From: SHZI01 sp040080965
GTDB lineage: Bacteria > Pseudomonadota > Gammaproteobacteria > Steroidobacterales > GCA-2729495
Direction: 5' to 3'
Assembly: GCA_040080965.1 (NCBI GenBank)
Contig: JBEBHH010000001.1
Span: 62,001 to 126,000 of the forward strand
Length of the DNA: 64,000 nt
Under the pieces are notes generated by a model. The model saw only the letters and a program-made list of their open reading frames with translations, was not told the DNA's origin and made no database searches. Shown here piece after piece: positions 7,064 to 15,390 of this stretch. A program made the translations under genes and the position numbers. Every line of letters starts with the position of its first letter. Position 1 is the first letter of the stretch.

Positions 7064-9217
7064 CTAGTCCTTGCTGGCCGGCACCTCGGCGTCGTCCGAC
7101 TTGGCCTGGGTCACCAGGGCGCGACCTCCCGCAGAAATCTTCGAGTACTCGAGCGTCATGTTCGCCGCAGTGACGAGCAGGGGATCGGGCTCTTCCTCCG
7201 GCTTGACCTTCTCCACGGAATCGAGGGCCGTCAGGCCGCGGGCGGCCCGCCAGGTGTTCTCGCGCTTCAACTGGGCATCCCGTTGGGTCTCCCGCTCGCG
7301 TTTCCTGGCATCCAGGTTCAGGGACACCCGCTGCTGGGCGCGCATCTGGTCGGCGGCGGCGATGCCGGCCTCCAGGTACTTCATGTCCGGAGTCGCCGAG
7401 AGTTCCGTGGTCTCGAAGCGCGTCAGCTGCGTGATGGCTGCATCGAGCGGCTGGCTGGCCTGGAAGCGCGTGGCGGCAATCTGGTCCCAGGGAAGGGCGC
7501 GATCCCGGCTGCTTTCGCCGATCTCGCTGGAGTCGATCGCGGACGGCAGGGTGATATCGGGGATGACGCCCTTGTGCTGGGTGCTGCCGCCGTTGACCCG
7601 GTAGAACTTGCCCATGGTCAGCGTCAGCTGGCCCAGGCCCTGATCGGGCGCCGACCGCGGGGCGTACTGGTCGAGCTCGTAGAGGTTCTGGACCGTGCCC
7701 TTGCCGAAGGTCTGCTGGCCAATGACCAGGCCCCTGCGATAATCCTGGATCGCCGCCGCGAAGATTTCCGACGCCGATGCACTGAAGCGGTCGACGAGCA
7801 CCACCAGCGGGCCACTGTAGGCGACGGCGGGTTCCGGGTCGTCGAGGACCTCGATGAGGCCGTTGGTGTGGCGCAGCTGCACGACCGGGCCCCGGTCGAT
7901 GAAGAGGCCGGTGAGCGACGTGGCTTCCGTGAGGTGCCCGCCGCCATTGCCGCGGAGGTCGAGGACCAGGCCGGCGACCTTCTCCTTGCGGAGTTCGCCG
8001 AGCAGGCGCCGGACGTCCCGGGTGGTGCTGATGTAATCCTTCTCGCCCCGGTTCCGGGCGTCGAAATCCTGGTAGAAGCTGGGCACCGTGATGACGCCGA
8101 TATTGACGGTCTCGCCATTCCGCTCGACCGGGATCACGTCCTTCTTGGCCGCCTGTTCTTCCAGCTTGATCTTGTCCCGGGTCAGTTCCAGGGTCGTTTC
8201 CGGTGCGCCCGGCGCGGCATCGCCGGCAAGGATCTGCAGCTTCACCTTGCTGCCGCTGGGGCCGCGGATGAGTTGCACCACATCGTCGAGCTGCCAGCCG
8301 ACGACATCCACCATCTCGCCGCTGTTGCCCTGGCCCACGGCCGTGATCCGGTCATTGGCCTTCAGCCGCCCGTCTATGGACGCCGGACCGCCCGGGATCA
8401 CATTCATCACCTGGACGAAATCCTCGTCCAGCTGGAGTGATGCGCCGATGCCCTGGTAGGACAGGCTCATCTGGATCCGGTATTCCTCAGACTGCCGCGG
8501 TGACAGGTAGTTGGAATGCGGGTCGAGCGTGCGCGCGAACGAGTTCATGAACGTCTCGAACACGTCGTCGCTGTCCAGTTCGTTGATGCGGTCCAGTACG
8601 CGCTGGTAACGCTTGCGCAGTATGTCGCCAGTTTCCTTCCAGGACTTGTCGGCAAGCATCAGGCTGAGCGCGTCGTTCTTCACGCGCTTGCGCCACAGGT
8701 CCTGCATCTCGGCTGGCGTGCCTGCCCAGGGGAGCTTCTCGCGAGCGAAGACGTAGTCTTCGTTCACGGCGAAGTCCGGTTCCTTTTCGAGCAGGCTCAT
8801 TGCGTACCCGATGTTCTGCTGGGCCCGCAGCCGGTACAGCCGGAAGATGTCGAAGACCGGCTCCATGTCACCCCGGCGCAGCGAGTCGTCCAGGGTGGTC
8901 TTGTAGCGGGCGAAGTAGGCAATGTCGGATTGCAGGAAATAGTGACGGTTGCCGTCCAGCGTCTCGAGGTAGGTCTTGAGAGTGGCGTCCGACAGCGAGT
9001 CGTCCACGGTCAGGCGCGAGTAGTGGGCCCGTTCGACGAAGCGCGTGACGAGTCGCGCAACCTGGCGTTCGCGGGAAGTTGTCTCAAGTACCGCCGGGGT
9101 CACCGGTCCGGCCTGCTTTGCCAGCACCGGCACCGTGGGCCCGAGGCTCACGGTAACCACGGCGAGCAGCGCCGCCAGATTGGCGGACTTCCAGACCTGT
9201 GTGGTGGAGATTTTCAT
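7064..9217 (-). CDS. prc: Carboxy-terminal processing protease Prc (tail-specific protease)
   Basis: 717 residues with an N-terminal signal peptide (about 1-34, ending VLAKQA), so it is periplasmic. Prc trims or degrades proteins from their C-termini, including lipoproteins, murein enzymes and PBP3. A PDZ domain lies around residues 245-335. The catalytic block DRFSASASEIFAAAIQDYRR gives Ser481, and TFGKGTVQ gives the general-base Lys506. The 25-residue spacing equals that in E. coli Tsp, and Asp492 occupies the third position. The C-terminal DUF3340-type region is present. Slightly longer than E. coli Prc (682). Convergent with the coiled-coil gene, leaving 15 bp. Confidence 0.96.
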   Translation of the reverse strand: MKISTTQVWKSANLAALLAVVTVSLGPTVPVLAKQAGPVTPAVLETTSRERQVARLVTRFVERAHYSRLTVDDSLSDATLKTYLETLDGNRHYFLQSDIAYFARYKTTLDDSLRRGDMEPVFDIFRLYRLRAQQNIGYAMSLLEKEPDFAVNEDYVFAREKLPWAGTPAEMQDLWRKRVKNDALSLMLADKSWKETGDILRKRYQRVLDRINELDSDDVFETFMNSFARTLDPHSNYLSPRQSEEYRIQMSLSYQGIGASLQLDEDFVQVMNVIPGGPASIDGRLKANDRITAVGQGNSGEMVDVVGWQLDDVVQLIRGPSGSKVKLQILAGDAAPGAPETTLELTRDKIKLEEQAAKKDVIPVERNGETVNIGVITVPSFYQDFDARNRGEKDYISTTRDVRRLLGELRKEKVAGLVLDLRGNGGGHLTEATSLTGLFIDRGPVVQLRHTNGLIEVLDDPEPAVAYSGPLVVLVDRFSASASEIFAAAIQDYRRGLVIGQQTFGKGTVQNLYELDQYAPRSAPDQGLGQLTLTMGKFYRVNGGSTQHKGVIPDITLPSAIDSSEIGESSRDRALPWDQIAATRFQASQPLDAAITQLTRFETTELSATPDMKYLEAGIAAADQMRAQQRVSLNLDARKRERETQRDAQLKRENTWRAARGLTALDSVEKVKPEEEPDPLLVTAANMTLEYSKISAGGRALVTQAKSDDAEVPASKD

Positions 9218-9313
9218 TCCTGTCGACTTTGCGGGTGAGCGGCGTTTCGGGCGACTTGTCAGCCTAGGCTAGACTTGGGTCCGGAATCAGGCAAGCACAA
9301 GGTCCGGAGTTTC

Positions 9314-9601
9314 ATGCAGCCTCTGACAGTCGTTCTTGGAATTGTGCTCGGCAGCGTCTTCTCGATAGCCTTCGGACTCGCCATCGTCTGGTTGATCTTC
9401 GGTCTGCGGCAGGGAGAGGATTCGCGCTTCGCCCTCGAGTTGCCGGAACTTGCCCGGGCAACTGTGCTCTTCTCCCTGGTGACGGTGGTTTCGGCGTTTG
9501 CCTTCCTGGGTTCGCTCCGCGCCACGACGTGGCGCCTCTGGCCACTGCTCGTCCTGATCGTCGGGCTTGCTGGAATCGGTTTTTATTATTGGCCGGCGTG
9601 A
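9314..9601 (+). CDS. Small membrane protein of unknown function
   Basis: 95 residues starting MQPLTVVLGIVLGSVFSIAF. The ATG at 9314 has GGAG five bases upstream (9306-9309). Three hydrophobic segments (about 4-28, 47-70 and 76-93) are joined by a short polar loop, LRQGEDSRFALELPELARA. It is probably an inner-membrane protein with three helices. Divergent from prc, with a 96-bp gap. I do not recognise a family. Confidence 0.7.
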   Translation: MQPLTVVLGIVLGSVFSIAFGLAIVWLIFGLRQGEDSRFALELPELARATVLFSLVTVVSAFAFLGSLRATTWRLWPLLVLIVGLAGIGFYYWPA

Positions 9602-9659
9602 GAGTGCCGGAGTTCCTCGCTGGCCCGACTATACGAGGGCCCGCAGGGCGCTGGCCGGC

Positions 9660-9719
9660 AAGCTGACATAAAGGTGAAAATGAGACTTCAATTCACTGAA
9701 AATGTTAAAGAAAATAAGA
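9660..9719. other. AT-rich island with an octamer direct repeat
   Basis: In a strongly GC-rich chromosome these 60 bp are mostly A and T. The octamer TGAAAATG occurs at 9675-9682 and 9697-9704, 22 bp apart. The island lies between the ends of two convergent small membrane-protein genes. No classical hairpin terminator is seen inside it. Confidence 0.5.
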
Positions 9720-9992
9720 CTAGTCCGACTCGGCACGTTGCCGCCAACCGAGGCGGAAGACGGCGTACCAGACGAAGGCGATGAGCGCCGGCGCCAGCAG
9801 CAGCCACCAGGCCAGGAACTCGCCCCGCCCGGCGGCCCCGTAGACACTGTCGAGATAGTCGCGGAGGCCCAGCTTGCCTTCATAGGCACCGATGACCCGT
9901 TTGCCGGCCATGTAGCTGGCAATGGGCAGGACCAGGCCGCCGGTCGCGGCAAGGGCCAGCAGGGTGAGTAACGGCAGCAGGCGGGCTTTCAC
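9720..9992 (-). CDS. Small membrane protein of unknown function
   Basis: 90 residues from a GTG at 9992, beginning MKARLLPLLTLLALAATGG, with two hydrophobic segments (about 4-30 and 60-80). The N-terminal helix could be a signal anchor. The middle part is polar (AGKRVIGAYEGKLGLRDYLDSVYG). It starts 10 bp after the stop of the next membrane-protein gene upstream on the same strand, so the two are likely translated from one message. No family recognised. It is the last gene of a minus-strand run beginning at 12959. Confidence 0.65.
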   Translation of the reverse strand: MKARLLPLLTLLALAATGGLVLPIASYMAGKRVIGAYEGKLGLRDYLDSVYGAAGRGEFLAWWLLLAPALIAFVWYAVFRLGWRQRAESD

Positions 9993-10002
9993 CCCGCTAG
10001 TG

Positions 10003-10311
10003 TCACATCGCGGCTTCGCCCGGGAAAGGGCTTAAGCCTGGTGCCCGGGCCTGGCGCTCCCGCCGCAAACGCCCGAGCCGGTAGCGCCGCCGCAGCATGA
10101 GGTACCAGATGCCGGTGTGGAGCCCGGTGACAGCCAGCAGGAGCAGGTAGGGGACGATCCAGCCGGGGTGCGGCAGGAACAGGCCGGACAGGAGGGCGGC
10201 GGCGCCCAGTGCGCAGTAGATCCACGGCATGGCCTCGTAGAGGGCCGTCGGGAGCCAGATTCGCCGCCTAGCGCGGCGTCCCGTGGAGCCAGATGCTGCC
10301 GGTGCGCCCAT
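10003..10311 (-). CDS. Small membrane protein of unknown function
   Basis: 102 residues. The ATG at 10311 is preceded by GGGGA with a six-base gap. A basic N-terminus (GRRARRRIW) leads into two hydrophobic segments, about 28-47 and 52-72. The C-terminus is Arg-rich (LRRRYRLGRLRRERQ), suggesting that both ends lie in the cytoplasm by the positive-inside rule. It is 62 bp downstream of the zincin-like gene and 10 bp upstream of another small membrane-protein gene. No family recognised. Confidence 0.68.
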   Translation of the reverse strand: MGAPAASGSTGRRARRRIWLPTALYEAMPWIYCALGAAALLSGLFLPHPGWIVPYLLLLAVTGLHTGIWYLMLRRRYRLGRLRRERQARAPGLSPFPGEAAM

Positions 10312-10373
10312 GCCATTCCCCGGAAAAGCGCTGACTTTCCGTGAGGCCGGGCTCGATGTCTGTGAGGGCCTGC

Positions 10374-11651
10374 TCAGTCCAGGCCGGGGACCGCTGCGGC
10401 GGCGAGCGCACGGGGTGGCTTCCCGGTGAATTTGCCGGCGGCCGCCCGCATCGATGCCAGGCTTGCCGTCTTGCCCGCGGCGAGGAACCCGCGGATGAGG
10501 GTGGCCACGGTCTGCTTCCCGCCGGTCGCTTTCCGGAGTTCAGCGTCGAGATCGTGGAAGACCACCACCGCCCGGGCCGTCACCGGGCCCGAGGAGGCCG
10601 CGCCGCGCAGGCTCTTTGCCTGTTCGCCCCAGCGCCGGAACCCGGCAATGGTGGCGTCGTAGCGGATCGCCGAAATGGTGCCGGAATCCCGCAAGGCGCG
10701 GAGCGACAGGTATTCCGCCAGGCCCTCGTCAATCCAGTCCTGGTCCCGGGGCGTTGCGAGGTCCGCGAGCAGGACGTGAACCATTTCGTGAACGACCGTG
10801 CTGGTGCCGTTCTCGCTGATGAGCGGCCGGTCGGCGTGGACGAAGAGGGAGTTGGGCGCGGACAGGGCGCCGAGCCACATGGGCTCGGCGGCCGAGACGA
10901 TATTGATGTACCCGTATCCCGGGGACTTGCCTGCCTCGCCCACGAGCTCGGGTCCCAGCTGCGGGAGCGTCCAGCGCAGCAGGGCCAGCATGGCGACGCG
11001 CTCCATGCGCAGGCCTCGCGGCGCCGTCACCGTGATCTCGATGCCGGAAATGACGTCGCGGCGCGTGCCGAGGTCGCCGGCGGTGATCCAGCCGATGGGC
11101 CGGGCGAGGCGCTTCCCCGGATTCCTGATCGGGAGCCGGCCGAGCGCATCGGGCCGGTAGGGCGTAATCAATGCCCAGTTCCGGGGCCGGGCAACGGCCA
11201 GCTCGCCTTCCAGGGTACTGCCCCGCGCCCTGCGCCAGGACCGCACCGGAAACGCGTCGTCGCCCCGGAAGATCGCGAACCGCTCACCGACGAAGGCGTC
11301 GTTGCCTGCCGCCTTCGTCCCCTTGCGGCGGTGGCTGAGGGGAACGCCGTACCGGAGGGTGCCGCCGGTTGCGGGCGGGGTCCAGCGCACCCGGTCCTGC
11401 TCCACGACGACCTTCCCGTCGCCCGCCACATTCTCCAGGCGGGTCCTGTCGAGGACGAGTTCGCGCAGTGCGCCATCGCCCTGGCGCACGACGATGCGTG
11501 CCGGCGACACGGATTCGCCGGCGGCCAGGTCGAGTTCGAAGCGCGCCTGGATGTCGGCGGCGGAAGCCAATCCAGCCGCGAGAAGCCCGGCGGCGAGAAG
11601 CGCGGCGAGAGCGACCAGCAGCCTGCCAGGTGCGGTACCGGCAGGCGTCAG
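10374..11651 (-). CDS. Secreted zincin-like metalloprotease (gluzincin type), probable CTG start
   Basis: 425 residues if started at the CTG at 11651. The first conventional start in frame is a TTG at 11570, which would cut away the signal peptide. From the CTG the protein opens with a basic head, a hydrophobic core rich in Leu and Ala (residues about 11-27) and an Ala-Ser-Ala-Ala cleavage region, a textbook Sec signal. The zinc motif is HEMVH (residues 288-292), followed by WIDEGLAEYLS with Glu309 as probable third ligand. This is the pattern of M1/M61-like gluzincins, though with 16 rather than 18 residues between. The CTG overlaps the preceding gene's stop (CTGA) with GAGGGG five bases upstream. 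Substrate unknown. Confidence 0.72.
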   Translation of the reverse strand: MTPAGTAPGRLLVALAALLAAGLLAAGLASAADIQARFELDLAAGESVSPARIVVRQGDGALRELVLDRTRLENVAGDGKVVVEQDRVRWTPPATGGTLRYGVPLSHRRKGTKAAGNDAFVGERFAIFRGDDAFPVRSWRRARGSTLEGELAVARPRNWALITPYRPDALGRLPIRNPGKRLARPIGWITAGDLGTRRDVISGIEITVTAPRGLRMERVAMLALLRWTLPQLGPELVGEAGKSPGYGYINIVSAAEPMWLGALSAPNSLFVHADRPLISENGTSTVVHEMVHVLLADLATPRDQDWIDEGLAEYLSLRALRDSGTISAIRYDATIAGFRRWGEQAKSLRGAASSGPVTARAVVVFHDLDAELRKATGGKQTVATLIRGFLAAGKTASLASMRAAAGKFTGKPPRALAAAAVPGLD

Positions 11652-12358
11652 GACGGCCCCTCCTGCACGATGAACTGGCGCAGCTCCCGGACCAGGCCGT
11701 TGCAGGCCGCCGTCTGCGTGCGGGCGATGAAGGGCAGGGGGAGGATCACCGCCGGCACCATCGACGTGCCGTGGACGTCAGTGCTGACGGCGCCGGAATG
11801 CTCCGCCTTCTTGAGGTCCCACACGGTTGCTTCGTAGGATCCATCGTTCTCCCACCAGACCAGGCCGAAGCAGCCGCCACCCACCGTGCTGGCGGCGCAG
11901 CTCATGCCGCCGCCGCCCGATGTGCGTTCGGTGCTGCCCGTTACCCACACGAGATAGCGAACGCCCTTCTCGCTGATCCGCTGCGCAACACCTGGCCGGG
12001 CAAGCAATTCGGGCAGCGCCTTGATGTCCTGGGGCATCGTGCGTGGTTCGAACCAGGGGAAGAGTTCGTCGCGAAACTTTTCCCCGGGATACACCTTCAA
12101 CGCATCGCGCCCGTCGTCGAGCTCGTCGTTTACGCAACTGAGAAAACCCGATTCCGTCTTGTTCCCCTGGTGGTAGCTCGTCGCGAGGATGACCACTGAT
12201 TCACCCTCGGCTATGCCTGTGGAAGTGTTCTTCGTTTCCTCGACCCGGGAAGTCACGCAGCCCGCTGTGCCGAGCAGGATCACGACGCAGCTGGCCAGGA
12301 CGGCGGCGGCTGGACCACCAGGAGGGATTCCGCCGCGCGCTTCAGGGAGAGGGGGCAT
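11648..12358 (-). CDS. Predicted lipoprotein of unknown function
   Basis: 236 residues. The ATG at 12358 is preceded by GGAG with a seven-base gap and overlaps the upstream lipoprotein gene by 17 bp. A hydrophobic segment ends in LLGTAGC, giving a lipobox with Cys34. The mature part has several cysteines (SCVNDEL, MSCAAS, GGCFG, AACNG) that could form disulfides, and a VRYLVWVTGS strand. No domain is recognised. Tight packing with a second lipoprotein upstream and a secreted zincin-like protein downstream (four-base overlap, CTGA) suggests one envelope function. Confidence 0.75.
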   Translation of the reverse strand: MPPLPEARGGIPPGGPAAAVLASCVVILLGTAGCVTSRVEETKNTSTGIAEGESVVILATSYHQGNKTESGFLSCVNDELDDGRDALKVYPGEKFRDELFPWFEPRTMPQDIKALPELLARPGVAQRISEKGVRYLVWVTGSTERTSGGGGMSCAASTVGGGCFGLVWWENDGSYEATVWDLKKAEHSGAVSTDVHGTSMVPAVILPLPFIARTQTAACNGLVRELRQFIVQEGPS

Positions 12359-12959
12359 CGGCTTTCTCCATTGGCATGACACCACGGGCCCGCGCCTCAT
12401 TGGCGAAGTTGACGGTGAGCATCGCGGCGGCATCCCGGAGTGCCAGGATCGTGGCCTGCTCCATGGAGCGTGCCGGCCGCAGCATCGTCGAGTCGCTCTC
12501 GCCGTAGGCGCTGATATTCCAGGCCGTCAGTTCCGTGCCGTCAGGCCTGAATATCTTCACAGTGTAGCGTATCCAGACCGAGTACTGGTCCGTGGCCGAC
12601 TGGCTTGGCAGCGAGAATTCGAAGGCGGCAATGGATGGCTCGATGATGGCGCCGTAGGCGGCCGCCGCTTCGCCAACGGGGCGCGAAGTCACCCTCGTTG
12701 CGCTGCGAAACAGGCGCCGGGAGACGTTCTCGAACAGAGCAACGTTTGCCTGGCCAAGTTCGATATCCCACTTGGCGTCCCCTTCCACGTTCTCCTGGTA
12801 GCGATAATTGGCAAACGCATCCGTGAAATGCAGGGCGACATCGAGGGGCAGGGGTTCGACGACGGGTTCCGGGAACGTCGTGGGGACGATCAGGGCCTGG
12901 TCGCAGCCGGCCAGCAGCGGCAGCAGCAGGATCACGCTCCGGATAAGATGCCGCGGCAT
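12342..12959 (-). CDS. Predicted lipoprotein of unknown function
   Basis: 205 residues from an ATG at 12959. The N-terminus MPRHLIRSVILLLPLLAGC is a canonical lipoprotein signal with Cys19. The mature part shows alternating hydrophobic strands (YSVWIRYTVKIFRPDG, TAWNISAYGES) and an amphipathic C-terminal helix (ATILALRDAAAMLTVNF), a layout seen in small periplasm-facing outer-membrane lipoproteins. No family assigned. It is the first gene of the minus-strand run 12959-9720 and overlaps the next lipoprotein gene by 17 bp. Confidence 0.75.
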   Translation of the reverse strand: MPRHLIRSVILLLPLLAGCDQALIVPTTFPEPVVEPLPLDVALHFTDAFANYRYQENVEGDAKWDIELGQANVALFENVSRRLFRSATRVTSRPVGEAAAAYGAIIEPSIAAFEFSLPSQSATDQYSVWIRYTVKIFRPDGTELTAWNISAYGESDSTMLRPARSMEQATILALRDAAAMLTVNFANEARARGVMPMEKADAPSP

Positions 12960-12997
12960 CGCCTGAATCTAGCATGACCCCGGGCCAGGAGTTTCCC

Positions 12998-13456
12998 GTG
13001 ACACTTCCCGAAAGATTTCTCGCCGAATGTCGCAAGGTCCTGCCATCCGCGGTCCTCGCCGACAACCTGCCCACCCGGCGCTTTGGCCGCACCGCCGAGC
13101 TCTGCGAAAGGCTGACTGGCTACGTCCTGGACAGGCAGAAGACGGGGGTATTTTCCCAGCCGGAGGACTTCCCCGACGGCCGTTTGCCTGAAGCGGGGGA
13201 TTTCGCGGTGCTGGTGAACTTCAGCGACGAGCCCCGGTGCCTCATTCGTTATGACGAATGCACGGTGCTGCCAGTGAACCAGGTCGGTCCGGAACACGTG
13301 GCAGTGGAGACCGCGGCACTCCGCGATGTCGCCGCATGGCGCAAGTTTCACCGCAGCTACTGGGAGCCGGTGCTTGCTGCGCGCGGCGAGGCCTTTTCCG
13401 ATGACCTGCCGATCGTCTTCCAGCGATTTACCGTGCTCTACCCGCCACGGCCGTAG
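12998..13456 (+). CDS. ASCH-domain protein
   Basis: 152 residues from the GTG at 12998, chosen because AGGAG lies six bases before it. An in-frame ATG at 12974 has no ribosome binding site. The order LTGYVLDRQKTGVF, LPEAGDFAVLVNFSDEPRCLIRYDECTVLPVNQVG and AAWRKFHRSYWEPV matches the ASCH fold, a PUA-like beta barrel thought to bind RNA or modified nucleobases. Related proteins include the amidohydrolase YqfB, but the active-site residues of that enzyme cannot be confirmed here. Its last 19 bp overlap the end of the convergent cation-transporter gene. Confidence 0.75.
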   Translation: MTLPERFLAECRKVLPSAVLADNLPTRRFGRTAELCERLTGYVLDRQKTGVFSQPEDFPDGRLPEAGDFAVLVNFSDEPRCLIRYDECTVLPVNQVGPEHVAVETAALRDVAAWRKFHRSYWEPVLAARGEAFSDDLPIVFQRFTVLYPPRP

Positions 13457-14400
13457 CGGGGCCCCGCGATGGCGGCCAGGTCCACGGCCTCCTCGAAGCG
13501 GTCCCGCCGCTCCGCAAAGCCGAGCGGATCGGGGTGGATGATGATTTCGCACCCCGGATAGGCGCCCTCGATCCACGACTCCACTTCGTCGAGGATCCGG
13601 TGAGTCTCGACAAGGGAGGTGCCCGCATCGAGTTCCAGGTGGAACTGCACGATGTAGCCGGATCCGCCATGCCGCGTGCGCAGGTCGTGGAACCCCAGCA
13701 CCTTCGCGTGGCGGGTTGCTATTTCGCGGATGCGTTCCCGGTCCGCATCCGGGATCTCCCTGTCCAGCAGGATGTCGAGGGATTGCGCGGCGATGCTCCA
13801 GGCGCCCCAGGCCAGGTAGGCGGCGACCGCCAGCCCCACCGCCGGGTCCACCCAGGCGAGGCCCGTATACGCCGCGATGGCAATGGCCGCCACCACGCCA
13901 AGGTTCACGAAGAGGTCGGACTTGTAGTGCATGGCATCGGCGGCAATGGCCACCGATCCGGTTTCCCGGCTCACGTAGCGTTGCCAGCTGAGCAGCGCCA
14001 GCGTGATGATCGTCGACGCCACTATCACCACCATGCCCGCGACCGGGCGTTCGATCGGCGCCGGCGCAAGCAGTCGCCTCACCGCCTCGAGGCCGACGAA
14101 GACGCCCGACCCGGTGATGATCACCGACTGGAGCAGGGCAGCGAGGCCCTCCGCCTTGCCATGCCCGAACCGGTGCTCCCCGTCGGCCGGTTCCAGGGAA
14201 AAACGCACGGCCCAGAAGGTGAGCAGCGACGCGAGGATGTCCAGGAACGAGTCTGCGAGTGAACTCAGCACGGACACCGAGTCCGTGGTGCGCCAGGCCC
14301 AGGTCTTGGCGATGACTAGGCCTATGGCCACGCCGACCGACGCGTAGGTGGCGGAACGCATCAGCGTGGCGCGGCGGCCGGCGGTTGTCGGACGATTCAT
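13438..14400 (-). CDS. Cation diffusion facilitator (FieF-type Zn/Fe efflux)
   Basis: 320 residues. Six membrane helices come first, then a C-terminal cytoplasmic ferredoxin-like domain (from about residue 215). The transport site is visible: Asp50 and Asp54 in SSLADSFLD, and Asp155, His158 and Asp162 in ADAMHYKSD. This is the D-D-H-D arrangement of FieF, suggesting Zn(II)/Fe(II)/Cd(II) export by proton exchange. GEHRFGHGKAE is the conserved loop after helix 2. Metal specificity cannot be settled from this alone. Divergent from the EamA gene with 66 bp between. Confidence 0.93.
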   Translation of the reverse strand: MNRPTTAGRRATLMRSATYASVGVAIGLVIAKTWAWRTTDSVSVLSSLADSFLDILASLLTFWAVRFSLEPADGEHRFGHGKAEGLAALLQSVIITGSGVFVGLEAVRRLLAPAPIERPVAGMVVIVASTIITLALLSWQRYVSRETGSVAIAADAMHYKSDLFVNLGVVAAIAIAAYTGLAWVDPAVGLAVAAYLAWGAWSIAAQSLDILLDREIPDADRERIREIATRHAKVLGFHDLRTRHGGSGYIVQFHLELDAGTSLVETHRILDEVESWIEGAYPGCEIIIHPDPLGFAERRDRFEEAVDLAAIAGPRYGRGG

Positions 14401-14466
14401 GGTGTGAGTCTAACCCGGCGGATTACCTGGCCGGAGTGAGTACAAACCGCTAATATCCCGGCGCTC

Positions 14467-15357
14467 ATGGCCCCGTCGGACTTCCTGCAGATCATTGCGA
14501 TGGCGGCCGTCTGGGGCGGCTCGTTCCTGTTCCTGCGGATTGCCACCCCGGACTTCGGCCCGGTGCCGCTCATTGCCATCCGGGTGACCATCTCCGCCCT
14601 CGTCCTGCTGCCCGCGCTGCTGGTCCGGCCCGCGTGGCGCACCGAGTTCCGGCAGAACACCGGCAAGCTCTTCGTGCTGGGGCTCATCAACGCGGCGATT
14701 CCGTTTCCGTTGTTTGCCTACTCCACGCTGTTCGTCACTGCCGGCTTTGCGTCGATCATCAATGCGACGGCGCCCCTGTTTGCCGCGGTGGTGGCGGGCG
14801 TGTGGCTCCGGGACCGGATCACCATCGGCGGGTTCCTGGGACTGATCATCGGTTTCGGCGGCGTGGTGCTGCTGGTCGGGGGCTTGCCCGACGCCAGACC
14901 GGGAACGCTGCCCGCCATCGGAGGCTCGCTGTTCGCCGCCTTCCTCTACGGGGTGTCCGCCAGTTTCGTGAAGAGGCACCTGGCGGGCGTGAACGCCTGG
15001 GTGACCACGATCGGCAGCTTCGGCTTTGCGGGGCTCATCCTGGCCCCGCTCGCCGTGCTGAAGTGGCCCGCCATTCCTCCCGCCGGCACGTCCTGGCTTG
15101 CCGTCGTGCTGCTCGCCGTCCTGTGCACCGCAATTCCGAATATCTACTACTTCCGCCTCCTGTTGCGGGTCGGTCCCGGCAAGGCCATGTCCGTGGCCTT
15201 CCTGATCCCGGTGTTCGGGATCCTCTGGGGTGCGATCGTGCTGGGGGAAACCGTCACGCTGGCCATGCTGGGCGGCGGCGCGGTGGTGCTGCTCGGCACA
15301 GCGCTCGTGGTCGGCGTCATCGGCCGGCGGCTGGGGAGCGTGCCGGCGGCGGGTTGA
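14467..15357 (+). CDS. EamA (drug/metabolite transporter superfamily) permease
   Basis: 296 residues with ten hydrophobic helices arranged as two five-helix EamA repeats. The first repeat opens with AMAAVWGGSFLFLRIATPDFGP, and the second begins near residue 150 (SLFAAFLYGVSASFVKRHL). The GETVTLAMLGGGAVVLLGTAL ending is typical of the family. An inner-membrane exporter of amino acids, metabolites or drugs is likely, but the substrate is not predictable. The ATG at 14467 has no strong ribosome binding site. Confidence 0.9.
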   Translation: MAPSDFLQIIAMAAVWGGSFLFLRIATPDFGPVPLIAIRVTISALVLLPALLVRPAWRTEFRQNTGKLFVLGLINAAIPFPLFAYSTLFVTAGFASIINATAPLFAAVVAGVWLRDRITIGGFLGLIIGFGGVVLLVGGLPDARPGTLPAIGGSLFAAFLYGVSASFVKRHLAGVNAWVTTIGSFGFAGLILAPLAVLKWPAIPPAGTSWLAVVLLAVLCTAIPNIYYFRLLLRVGPGKAMSVAFLIPVFGILWGAIVLGETVTLAMLGGGAVVLLGTALVVGVIGRRLGSVPAAG

Positions 15358-15390
15358 GCTAGCATGGCCCTCCCAGCGGGAGATGCATCC

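Noticed and set aside
10374..11651. Assignment of the zincin-like protein to peptidase family M1
   Set aside because: HEMVH and DEGLAEY suggest a gluzincin, but the spacing to the third ligand is 16 rather than 18 and the GAMEN-type motif of M1 is missing, so only the clan-level call is made.
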